Positions 14,709-22,677 of a DNA stretch of 64,000 bases are shown here, piece after piece. This DNA comes from CAZYSK01 sp964649415 (GTDB lineage Bacteria > Chloroflexota > Anaerolineae > B4-G1): positions 1-64,000 of the forward strand of contig CAZYSK010000024.1 of NCBI GenBank assembly GCA_964649415.1, read 5' to 3'. The notes beneath the pieces are model-generated. The model saw only the letters and a program-made list of their open reading frames with translations, did not search any database and was not told the DNA's origin. Made by a program: the position numbers and the translations under genes. Position 1 is the stretch's first letter; each line of letters opens with the position of its first letter.

Positions 14709-17362
14709 CCTGCCTCCCGTTCGATTCCTTGTCCCCGTCCGGCCATCCCCTCGGCCGACAGCAGTTCGTCCAGCAGTGCTTCTTCCTCTTCTCTCGTGCT
14801 CACCTGGCCGTCCAGCCGGGCGTCGAGTAGACTCGCCAGTATCTGCCCGAAGAGCGGGCTGGGTCTCAGCCCCCGTGTTTTGAGATCGTCGCCGCTCAGC
14901 TCAGTCTCCAATAGTCGCCAATCCGTCTCGTAGCGTAGCATACGCCTCCGCAGCCGCTTGCGGTCCGTGGCCACCCACGCGACGGCCAAGACGCGAGCCG
15001 GGTACGGTTGCAGCAGGCGATACGTAGCGCTGGGCCGGCGCGCCTTTGCCAGAGCGGGCAGATCCTCTCTCAGGCTGTGCAGAGAGCGCAGGTCGTCGGC
15101 ATCGTCGCGGACCATCTTCAGCCGGGCAATCAGCTCCTCCAGCTCTTCACCGCTGAGCCGATATGAGAGCAGTGCCAGGTAGGCAAAGGGCGTAACATCG
15201 GCCTCCAGTTTCCAGTGCTGATCGTCAAGCGCCCAGCCACCATTGTCCAGGTGTTCCCTGAACTCCCGGTATTTTCTGCAGATCCACTCGTCGCAGCGAA
15301 GATTGGGATGAATGTAGGCCAGCACGCCCAGTTCCTCCAGGCGACATAGGGCCTGTTCGGGTTCCCGCTCGCGGAAGATCAACTCCAGTTCGTGGCGGAG
15401 CCGATCACCGCTGACCCGTTTGAGGAGCGGCAGGCCTTCGGCGATCAGTTGCTCTGTGCGGGGGTCGAGGTGGAATCCGAGCCGGCTCTCCAGCCGGGCA
15501 GCGCGGAGCATGCGGGTGGGATCATCCGCAAAGCTAAGGCTGTGCAGCACGCGGATGACGCCGCTCTGCAGGTCGGCCTCGCCGCCGTAGAAGTCCAGGA
15601 TCTCCCCCCAGTGCTCTGGATCGAGGCGGATCGCCAGGGTGTTGATCGTGAAGTCGCGGCGGTGGAGATCCTGCCTGATTGAGCTGCGCTCTACCTGCGG
15701 CAGGGCCGTAGGGTGGGTGTAGAACTCGGTACGCGCCGTCACGAAGTCCACGCTGGGCGGCACTTCGTCGTGGGATGCGTCATCGACCACCTGCCGCCAG
15801 ACCGGCTGCGAGAGGAGCCACTTGGCGGTGCCAAAGCGTCTGTGAGCGATCACGCGTCCTCCCAGGTCCTTGGCCAGCCGGTGTGCGAGGGCGATGGCGT
15901 CGCCCTCAACGACCATGTCCACGTCCACGATGGGGCTGCCGAGCAGCAGATCGCGCACCAAGCCGCCGACGAAGTAGGGGACGGCCCCCATGGCGTGAGC
16001 TTCCCGTGAGATGCGACGCACCAGCGCCAGCACGGGACGTGAGAGGGCGCTCTCTAGCCGTGCGGCGACTTCCTGGCGGCGGGGAGGTGTGGGGGGGGTG
16101 CCCCATAGCGTGATCAGGTCGGTGCGGGTGACCACGCCGACGATGCGTTCATCTTCAACTACGGGGATCTGGCCCCAGCCGCTTTCGATCATCTCCCGCT
16201 GGAGGTGGGCGACGGAATCCTGGCTACTGACCGAGACGTTGCCGGCCTCCATCACCTGGGTGACGGGGACGGCGGCCATCTTGAATTGGAGCGCCCGATC
16301 CACGGCCCGCCGGGTGAGCAGCCCGATCACGCGCCCGGCGTCCAGAACCGGATACCCCTCGTGCCCGGTGCGACGCATGCGCTCGGCGGCGTCGGCGACC
16401 GTGTCCTCGGGAGAGAGCACTTGCACGCCCCGTGACATGATCTCTGCGACGGTGACGCTGGGGCGTATCACCTTCGGCAGCAGGTGCAGCAACTCCTCGC
16501 GCACCATGCGCAGCGGCCGGCCGCGGATGAGCGCTGCCGCCGCGCGCTTGTGGCCCCCGCCGCCGAAGTGGGTGGTAACCACCGAGACGTCAATGTCGTC
16601 GGTGGTGCTGCGGGCGACGAGCTGGATGCGACCGTCGAGAGCGACGAGCACAAACAGGGCCGATGGTTCCAGGAGTTCGCGCAGTTTGTGCGCCAGTGTC
16701 GAGATTTCCTCGGTGAAATCTGGCGCCTCAGCCCAGGCGATGATGACGTGATGGCCTTCGATTTCGTGCGTCTCGCTTTGCCTCAGCAGCCGGTCGTAGA
16801 GCTCGCGTTGCTCTGGTGCGAGCGGGTGGTGGATAAACTCGTTGGCGATGTCGAGGCGGGCGCCTTGTTCCATCAGCCAGGCCGCTGCCCGTACGTCCCG
16901 GGGAGTCGTGCCGGTGTATGAGAGGGAACCGGTGTCTTCGTAGATGCCCAGCAGCAGCAGCGTGGCCTCGGCGCTGGTCAGTTTGAGGGCCCGGCCCGAG
17001 ATCTCCTCGATGAGCAATGTCGTCGTGGCCCCCAGCATCTCGCCGTAGAAGGTCCAATCGGGGGGCAGATCGGGACTGCGCTTGTGATGATCGATGATGT
17101 CCACGTGCACGTCGGTGCCCATGCCCCTGAGCGTGGTCAGGCTCTGCGTGTCCACGAGGATGGCGCGCTTGATCTTGCGCCGGGGGAGGTCGTCGGGCTG
17201 GACCAAGGGGAGTTCAGCGCCGTATAGCGCCAGGAACGCGCGCCCGTTGCGGTTGACGCGCCTGGGCAGCACGGGCGTGGCCGCCGGGAACAGCTTACTT
17301 GCTCCGAGCAAGCTGGCGATGGCATCGAAATCCGCGTTCTCGTGGCTGAGGATGACCTCCAA
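14705..17362 (-). CDS. DHH phosphoesterase - CBS pair - CCA/poly(A) nucleotidyltransferase fusion
   Basis: The 885-aa protein joins three modules. The N-terminal DHH domain has HENADFDAIAS (6-16) and DIIDHHK (about 88-94), with a DHHA1-like GGGGHKRAAAA at about 269-280. A CBS pair covers about 310-430 (AEIMSRGVQVLSPEDTVADAAERMRRTGHEGYPVLD and a second copy). The C-terminal class II nucleotidyltransferase has GGLVRDLLLG (about 465-474) with the DVDMVVEGDA acids and the RRDFTINTLA motif. Fusions of this form occur in deep-branching bacteria as A-adding or CCA-adding tRNA enzymes. CBS domains may sense adenylates, and the DHH part may degrade RNA or a dinucleotide. Confidence 0.88.
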   Translation of the reverse strand: MEVILSHENADFDAIASLLGASKLFPAATPVLPRRVNRNGRAFLALYGAELPLVQPDDLPRRKIKRAILVDTQSLTTLRGMGTDVHVDIIDHHKRSPDLPPDWTFYGEMLGATTTLLIEEISGRALKLTSAEATLLLLGIYEDTGSLSYTGTTPRDVRAAAWLMEQGARLDIANEFIHHPLAPEQRELYDRLLRQSETHEIEGHHVIIAWAEAPDFTEEISTLAHKLRELLEPSALFVLVALDGRIQLVARSTTDDIDVSVVTTHFGGGGHKRAAAALIRGRPLRMVREELLHLLPKVIRPSVTVAEIMSRGVQVLSPEDTVADAAERMRRTGHEGYPVLDAGRVIGLLTRRAVDRALQFKMAAVPVTQVMEAGNVSVSSQDSVAHLQREMIESGWGQIPVVEDERIVGVVTRTDLITLWGTPPTPPRRQEVAARLESALSRPVLALVRRISREAHAMGAVPYFVGGLVRDLLLGSPIVDVDMVVEGDAIALAHRLAKDLGGRVIAHRRFGTAKWLLSQPVWRQVVDDASHDEVPPSVDFVTARTEFYTHPTALPQVERSSIRQDLHRRDFTINTLAIRLDPEHWGEILDFYGGEADLQSGVIRVLHSLSFADDPTRMLRAARLESRLGFHLDPRTEQLIAEGLPLLKRVSGDRLRHELELIFREREPEQALCRLEELGVLAYIHPNLRCDEWICRKYREFREHLDNGGWALDDQHWKLEADVTPFAYLALLSYRLSGEELEELIARLKMVRDDADDLRSLHSLREDLPALAKARRPSATYRLLQPYPARVLAVAWVATDRKRLRRRMLRYETDWRLLETELSGDDLKTRGLRPSPLFGQILASLLDARLDGQVSTREEEEALLDELLSAEGMAGRGQGIEREAG

Positions 17363-17474
17363 ACGATACCTCTCTTAAGCAGGATGGATCATGTCCAGGA
17401 TAGCACGATTCGCACAAAACATCAACTCAGGATCGGAGGTAGCTGGCCAGAGATTACGAACCGTGCGTATGATT

Positions 17475-18158
17475 TTATCTGCACCCTTCCAGACGCCAGT
17501 CCCCCCAGCCCGTGGGCGTGCATTCGCCTGCCACCAGACGGCTGATGCGGCGCGCCCGCTCATCGTTGGCCTCTGGTTGATGCTGCACGTTGAAGTTGGC
17601 TGGGCCGGGCAGCATGGCAACCAGTCTCAGGTACTCCTCCTCGCTCAGTTCAGGGAAAGCCTTCCCGAAGTAGGCTTGAGATGCTGCCGCGAATCCAATC
17701 ACCTGTTCCCCGTCAACCTGTCCCAAGCGGGCCTCGTTGATGAAGAGCAGGAGTTGATCTCGTTTCGACACCAGGGGATCCATGGCAAACCTGGCGATGA
17801 ATGTCTGCCGGATTTTCGGCAGCCCCTGCGTGAAGTGCTCGAAGTAGTGTATCTTCACGAGTGCCTGGGTTATCGTTGTCATTCCAGACCCCGGCGTGTG
17901 GAAATCCCAGCCACGATGGTGGTGGAAGTCGGGATCCTCGACGGCCAGCAGGATGTCAATCTGTCGCTGCGACAGATCGTCGATGTCCAGGGTAATTCTT
18001 TCCGGTTGCATCGCCGCTTGCACAATGGACGGAGTCGCCTGACGCGCCTCGATGACCTCGACAGTGTAGTAGCCCGCCACAGCGGCAGCGGCCAGCGCCA
18101 TTAGCGCGAGTAGCACACGTGCGAACCGCCTGGGTACGGATAGCTTATGCCGCTTCAT
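17475..18158 (-). CDS. Monofunctional GT51 peptidoglycan glycosyltransferase-like protein
   Basis: A 227-aa membrane-anchored protein: an N-terminal helix at about 14-35, then a glycosyltransferase 51 domain. Motif I is AVEDPDFHHHRG with catalytic E74; motif II is GSGMTTITQALVK (90-102). It lacks any transpeptidase domain, so it would polymerise glycan strands from lipid II. It ends with PTGWGDWRLEGC. Motif II is GMTTITQ rather than the usual GASTITQQ, a small deviation. The ATG at 18156-18158 is preceded by no close neighbour on the same strand. Confidence 0.8.
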   Translation of the reverse strand: MKRHKLSVPRRFARVLLALMALAAAAVAGYYTVEVIEARQATPSIVQAAMQPERITLDIDDLSQRQIDILLAVEDPDFHHHRGWDFHTPGSGMTTITQALVKIHYFEHFTQGLPKIRQTFIARFAMDPLVSKRDQLLLFINEARLGQVDGEQVIGFAAASQAYFGKAFPELSEEEYLRLVAMLPGPANFNVQHQPEANDERARRISRLVAGECTPTGWGDWRLEGCR

Positions 18159-18297
18159 TTCGATCTAGCCTCGTGGTCAATGGTGGAGTTGCCTGCGAGG
18201 GTGTCGACCTGGGTTGACGAGCGGACGTCGTCAGGGAGTGGTCCTGGCCCTCGAGGGTTGATTATAGGCATCCTGGCACGTAGGTCAAGGTGGGCGA

Positions 18298-18329
18298 GAC
18301 CCTAAAGGTTTCAGAGAACCTTTAGGGTC
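18298..18329. repeat. GACCCTAAAGGTT palindrome (intergenic copy)
   Basis: GACCCTAAAGGTT (18298-18310) and AACCTTTAGGGTC (18317-18329) are perfect 13-base arms around a six-base loop. A solitary half copy lies at 18409-18421. A nearly identical palindrome is embedded in a coding region at 47894-47925. Confidence 0.85.
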
Positions 18330-18440
18330 TGTAAGAGTATGACCTCCCGCGTTTGACGCGGATTTCCTCGGGAAAACAGAGGAGAATGCAGGAACTTGTT
18401 CTCTTGCGAACCTTTAGGGTCTTGGGGGACCGCACGGCTG

Positions 18441-18468
18441 TTGACTAGGGTGGGATGGGTACTATAAT
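18441..18468 (+). promoter_or_regulatory. Promoter of the threonine aldolase gene
   Basis: TTGACT (18441-18446), 16 bases, TATAAT (18463-18468). The predicted start is near 18475, giving a 75-base leader; GGAGG at 18538-18542 is the ribosome site. Confidence 0.7.
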
Positions 18469-18550
18469 CGGTCTCACGCATCACGAACGCTGACCCCAGC
18501 GGTCGGACCGCGATACGTGCTATACATCATGTCTATGGAGGTGCAACGGT

Positions 18551-19585
18551 ATGGATAGAATCATTGATCTACGCAGCGACACGGTAACCTGGCCGACGCC
18601 GGAGATGCGGGAGGCGATGTACCGGGCGGAGGTGGGCGACGACGTCTACGGAGAGGATCCGAGCGTCAACCGGCTCGAGGCGATGGCGGCGGAGCGACTG
18701 GGGAAGGAGGCGGCGCTGTTCGTCGTCAGTGGCACGATGGGGAACCTGGTGGCGCTGCTGACCCACTGCGGGCGGGGCGACGAGGTGATCCTGGGGCATC
18801 GGAGCCACACGTTCATATACGAGCAGGGTGGCATGGCAGCGCTGGGGGGCATCATGCCGCACACGGTGCCCAACCAGGACGACGGCACGATGCGGCTGAA
18901 TGACATCGAGGCGGCGATCCGGGGCGACAATGTCCACTACCCGCGCTCGCGCCTGGTGTGCCTGGAGAACACGCACAACGTATGCAACGGCTCGCCGGTG
19001 ACTGCCGAGTACACGGCGCAGGTGGCTCGTGTGGCCCACGAGCACGGCCTGGGGGTACACGTGGACGGGGCGCGCATTTTCAACGCAGCGGCGGCGCTGG
19101 AGGTGAACGTGCGGGAGTTGGTGCGGGACGTGGACTCGGTGCAGATCTGCCTTTCGAAGGGATTGTGCGCGCCGGTGGGTTCGCTGGTGTGCGGCAGCGC
19201 AGCTTTCATCGCCGAGGCGCGGCGGGCGCGAAAGGTGGTGGGCGGCGGGATGCGTCAGGCCGGGATATTGGCGGCGGCGGGGATCGTCGCGCTGGAGCGG
19301 ATCGCGCCCCGTATGGGCGAGGATCACGCGCGGGCGAAGCAACTGGCGGAAGGGTTGGCTGAGATCCCGGGTCTTGAGGTTGCGCCGGTGGCGACCAATA
19401 TCCTCTATTTCGGGCTGACGGACGCGGTGGAGCGGACGCCTGCAGAGGTGAGCGCGGCGCTGGAGGAAAGGGGTGTGCGGATACTGGGCCGGGTGGGCGG
19501 CCGCTTCCGAGCGGTGACGCACTATTGGATCACGGACGAGGACATTGAGCGAACGATCTCCGCGGTGCGGGAGGTGGTGGCGTAG
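18551..19585 (+). CDS. ltaE: Low-specificity L-threonine aldolase
   Basis: A PLP enzyme (fold type I, 344 aa) that cleaves L-threonine and L-allo-threonine to glycine and acetaldehyde. Family marks are IDLRSDTVTWPTPEMREAM at the start, EDPSVNRLE, FVVSGTMGNL, GHRSHTFIYEQGG, LENTHN, HVDGARIFNAA and the PLP lysine in CLSKGLCAPVGS. The length is typical. GGAGG precedes the ATG, and the promoter lies at 18441-18468. It stands alone, with a transposase remnant downstream on the opposite strand. Confidence 0.93.
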   Translation: MDRIIDLRSDTVTWPTPEMREAMYRAEVGDDVYGEDPSVNRLEAMAAERLGKEAALFVVSGTMGNLVALLTHCGRGDEVILGHRSHTFIYEQGGMAALGGIMPHTVPNQDDGTMRLNDIEAAIRGDNVHYPRSRLVCLENTHNVCNGSPVTAEYTAQVARVAHEHGLGVHVDGARIFNAAAALEVNVRELVRDVDSVQICLSKGLCAPVGSLVCGSAAFIAEARRARKVVGGGMRQAGILAAAGIVALERIAPRMGEDHARAKQLAEGLAEIPGLEVAPVATNILYFGLTDAVERTPAEVSAALEERGVRILGRVGGRFRAVTHYWITDEDIERTISAVREVVA

Positions 19586-19588
19586 GCG

Positions 19589-19980
19589 GGGCGCACAACG
19601 GATTTCTCTTTCTCCGTCCTCGGAACGACAGACCAACTCCCGGGCCTGGGGATCGAACGTGATCTCCAGTTGCTGCTCAGCGAAGTCCTTTCCAGCATTG
19701 TAGAGCTGCGCACCGAGAGAGAACTGACCCTGCGAACTCGTGCGCCGAAACCACCGTCCTTGAGCGAGGTAGTCGTAGACTCGTTCGAGGTCGAGCATCG
19801 ACTCTTCCCTGTCCGGACGATACGGTCTGCCAGAGTGCACAGCTTCTGGATAGGCCTCCAGCGGAGGACGCCGATCCGAGGCCTGGGTTGGAAAGTCGTG
19901 GTTGAGGAAATGACGTCGATCGGTCAGTCTCATTCGAGACTTTGCTAATGTGCAACCGGTACGACTTTATAGGACTTGAC
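19589..19980 (-). pseudogene. Transposase/integrase C-terminal remnant
   Basis: About 115 codons read HFLNHDFPTQASDRRPP, LEAYPEAVHSGRPYRP, then RVYDYLAQGRWFRR and GQFSLGAQLYN and ITFDPQARELVCRSEDG. This pattern is the C-terminal tail of DDE integrase-type transposases as I remember them from Chloroflexota genomes. No catalytic DDE core is present upstream, so the element is a decayed end. The reading frame runs out into ltaE antisense. The region 19586-20018 otherwise has no gene. Confidence 0.55.
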
Positions 19981-20018
19981 ACCCGGACAGTACTATGCTT
20001 TCTATGTTCTTATCCTTT

Positions 20019-20939
20019 TCACCGGCCGTTCCGCTCTCGATACAGAATATACATCCCACTAGACAGCGTCAGAAAAGCACCTGCCAATGTCATCAACGTC
20101 GGGATCTCTTGCCAAATGACAAAGCCCCACATGATATTGATCGGCAGCGATACATATTCAAACGGGGCAACCACCGAGGCTTGAGCCGCGCTATAGGCAC
20201 GCGCCATACAATACATCCCACCAGCCCATACCAGCCCTAAACCGGACATGATGATCCAATCCAGGAATGTCGGCATGGTCCAGGTCCGAAGAAGAAAAGC
20301 AATACTCGGATGAGCGTCGGGAATCTCTCCCACAATGCCAGGAAGTGGCACCAAAACAAAAGCGGCAACCAGGTAAACAAGCGAACTGTAGTAGGCCATT
20401 GTGGCGCTGCTGTCCGTTGTTTGCAGCCTACGTGTGAGCATGACATTAAGCGCATAGAACAGCACGGATATCAAAATGAAAATGGAACCCAGATTGAAGG
20501 TTACCGAACCGGGTCTGACAATAAAAAGGACACCCACAAAACCAACGATCAGCGCCAGCCAGCGACGTGGGCCAACCTTTTCGCCCAGCATCACGACCGA
20601 TAAGAAGGTGATCATCAGCGGAGCCGAGAAGCGAATCGATTCGACATCGGCCAGCGGCAGAGCAGCCAATCCCATAAAGTGGGTGGTGTAGGAGAGAAAA
20701 AGGAAAACTCCACGCACATATTCGAGCTTGTGCCGCTGCGTGGTTGGCAGCCCCCGCTTGCCTTCATAGCGATAAAAGAGCAGGGTGCAGGGCAAGGCAA
20801 TCAAGCTGCGAAAAGTGACGATTTCCAATATGGAATAGTCGCCGCCAATCCATTTGACCGCGATATTTTGGAGGGAGAAGATCAGTGCAGACAGCATGAG
20901 AAAGCTGACGCCCGTGACGTTGGAACTAGTTTTCGTCAT
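20019..20939 (-). CDS. DMT-superfamily (EamA) transporter
   Basis: A 306-aa inner membrane protein with ten predicted helices in two EamA repeats. The first begins MLSALIFSLQNIAVKWIGG with FRSLIALPC. The second begins LGSIFILISVLFYALNVMLTRRL and ends with AGMYCMARAYSAAQASVVAPFEYVSLPINIMWGFVIWQE. The substrate is unknown; family members export metabolites or amino acids. The start ATG at 20939 follows GAGG; the longer open frame upstream belongs to the antisense of the CocE gene. It is the last gene of a GH3-CocE-DMT operon, with 19 bases after CocE. Confidence 0.85.
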   Translation of the reverse strand: MTKTSSNVTGVSFLMLSALIFSLQNIAVKWIGGDYSILEIVTFRSLIALPCTLLFYRYEGKRGLPTTQRHKLEYVRGVFLFLSYTTHFMGLAALPLADVESIRFSAPLMITFLSVVMLGEKVGPRRWLALIVGFVGVLFIVRPGSVTFNLGSIFILISVLFYALNVMLTRRLQTTDSSATMAYYSSLVYLVAAFVLVPLPGIVGEIPDAHPSIAFLLRTWTMPTFLDWIIMSGLGLVWAGGMYCMARAYSAAQASVVAPFEYVSLPINIMWGFVIWQEIPTLMTLAGAFLTLSSGMYILYRERNGR

Positions 20940-20958
20940 GTGTTTACCTCGGTGATGT

Positions 20959-22677
20959 TCATCTTTCAATAATTGGGAGAACCAGACGCGATGGATACGC
21001 CGCGTCATGGAAGACACGGTTGATCGCGGGTTGGTATTGATCGGCAGTCTCACTGGCGATCTCCCCGCCCGTGTTGCTGTTGCGGTCGAACCGTGGGAAG
21101 TTGCTGCTGGAGACCTCCAACCGGATGCGGTGGCTTGGCAAGAACACGTTCGCCGTGGCCCACAAGTCGAGCCGGAGTTCGTAGATCGCATCAGGTTCGA
21201 GGAGTTCAGGCTCCGTGAACGAGTCGCGGTAGCGGGCACGCAGAATGCCCTCGGTCAGGATCATCGCCTGGCCATCTGGGTAGACATCCACCAGCTTGCC
21301 CGTAAAGTCCGTGTCACGCGCCGATGAGACCACGAACAGGCACAGTTCGATTGGACCGGTCACTTCCACCGGGCGATCCAGCACCGGGGTGCTATACACC
21401 AGCACGTCATCGCGCAGTTCAACCTCGCGCTGGTCGCGCGGCCCCATGGCATTGCCACCAGGTAGGATGACTTGGCCGCCGACGGTTGGCACCGGACGCA
21501 AGGGGTTGTACAGGTACACATCCGGCGGCTCGTCGCCCGGTGGCTCGGTTGATAGTGTGCCGTCGCCGTAAAGAGTGTTCGCCCCTCCGCTGCTGTGCAG
21601 GTAGTAAGGGCGGTATTGCGTGTTTGGTAGCGGCCAAGCGGCTTCGGTGCGCCATTCGTCAACGCCCATCACAAAGATCATCACCGGCGGCTCTTGGTCT
21701 ATACCATTGTCCACATCTTTCAGCCAGCGGTCGAACCAACGAAGATGGATACCAGGCAGATCGATGGCAGCGCTGCTGCTGCCCCAGCCAAATTCGCGTT
21801 CCGGGAAACTGCCGCTGAAGTTCATATGTGTCCAGGGGCCGATGATCAGGCGCTGGTTCCGGCGGGCCTCTTCCGTGCCGCCTCGCTGCTTCATGCCCAT
21901 GTAATTCTGGAAGGTGCTCCACAGAAAGATGTCGTACCAGCCGCTGACGTTGAGCGCGGGCACGCTGATCTGCTCGTATCCCGCCTGGGGTGAGGAAGGC
22001 AGCCAATAGTCATCCGCCGTTGGGTGAGCCAGCCAGTCAAGGTAGAAGTCTGCGTACTCCCGGATCAAAGGATGGGTGGCGAGCGGGAGTTCAGTCAGTG
22101 CCACATCCACGTCTAAAGGGGTTTCACTATCTAACGGCTTCTCACCGCGGGCGACACGGCGCCCGACTTCTGCCGGAACGATGTTTGCGACCACCCAGCG
22201 GAGATCATGGAGTACCTTGGCTCCGCCCTGGTATGCGCAACCTTCGTACCCATCTGAGAAGGTGATCGATGGCGCCATCGCTCGCAAGGCCGGGGGCTGT
22301 TCACGGGCAGGCAACCACTGGGTGGAACCCAGGTAGGAGCCACCGAAGGTGCCCACCACCCCATTTGACCAGGGTTGAGCCGCCGCCCAGGCAAAGGCAT
22401 CAAGGCCGTCGTCTGTTTCTTGAACGTGCGGGTTGAACGTCCCCTCGGAGGCATAGCGTCCCCGCACATCCTGAGCCACCACTGTGTAGCCAGCCTGCAC
22501 CGCCCGCAAAATGTTGAAGATATCCCCGCCGGCGACCACGTGGTCTTTGTTGTAGGGGGTGCGGACGACCAGCACAGGTGTAGGGCTTGCGCCCTCCAGC
22601 CGATAGATGTCGGTGGCGAGCTGTACTCCATCGCGCATGGGGACCATGATGTTCTTTTCAACTAGAATGGTTGTCAT
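20959..22677 (-). CDS. CocE/NonD family hydrolase (S15-type)
   Basis: A 572-aa alpha/beta hydrolase of the CocE/NonD, X-Pro dipeptidyl-peptidase (S15) class. The nucleophile S114 is in GTFGGSYLGSTQW; the conserved oxyanion region RTPYNKD and the VVAQDVRGRYASEG segment come before it. The C-terminal jelly-roll domain (about 340-572) has PVEVTGPIELCLFVVSSARDTDFTGKLVDVYPDG and RLEVSSSNFPRFDRNSNTG. Such enzymes hydrolyse esters or acyl-amino acids. There is no signal peptide, so it is probably cytoplasmic. It overlaps the upstream GH3 gene by 20 bases, implying a common pathway for glycosylated substrates. Confidence 0.88.
   Translation of the reverse strand: MTTILVEKNIMVPMRDGVQLATDIYRLEGASPTPVLVVRTPYNKDHVVAGGDIFNILRAVQAGYTVVAQDVRGRYASEGTFNPHVQETDDGLDAFAWAAAQPWSNGVVGTFGGSYLGSTQWLPAREQPPALRAMAPSITFSDGYEGCAYQGGAKVLHDLRWVVANIVPAEVGRRVARGEKPLDSETPLDVDVALTELPLATHPLIREYADFYLDWLAHPTADDYWLPSSPQAGYEQISVPALNVSGWYDIFLWSTFQNYMGMKQRGGTEEARRNQRLIIGPWTHMNFSGSFPEREFGWGSSSAAIDLPGIHLRWFDRWLKDVDNGIDQEPPVMIFVMGVDEWRTEAAWPLPNTQYRPYYLHSSGGANTLYGDGTLSTEPPGDEPPDVYLYNPLRPVPTVGGQVILPGGNAMGPRDQREVELRDDVLVYSTPVLDRPVEVTGPIELCLFVVSSARDTDFTGKLVDVYPDGQAMILTEGILRARYRDSFTEPELLEPDAIYELRLDLWATANVFLPSHRIRLEVSSSNFPRFDRNSNTGGEIASETADQYQPAINRVFHDAAYPSRLVLPIIER

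Larger units (their letters stand above)
18159..18550. other. Intergenic region with palindromes and the ltaE promoter
   Basis: This divergent gap holds no gene. It contains one full palindrome (18298-18329), an isolated right arm of the same palindrome (AACCTTTAGGGTC at 18409-18421), and the promoter of the threonine aldolase gene at 18441-18468. Confidence 0.7.

Noticed and set aside
18569..19588. Extended minus-strand frame through ltaE continuing from the transposase remnant.
   Set aside because: The part below about 19589 is antisense to ltaE. Only the upstream 115 codons look like a transposase tail.
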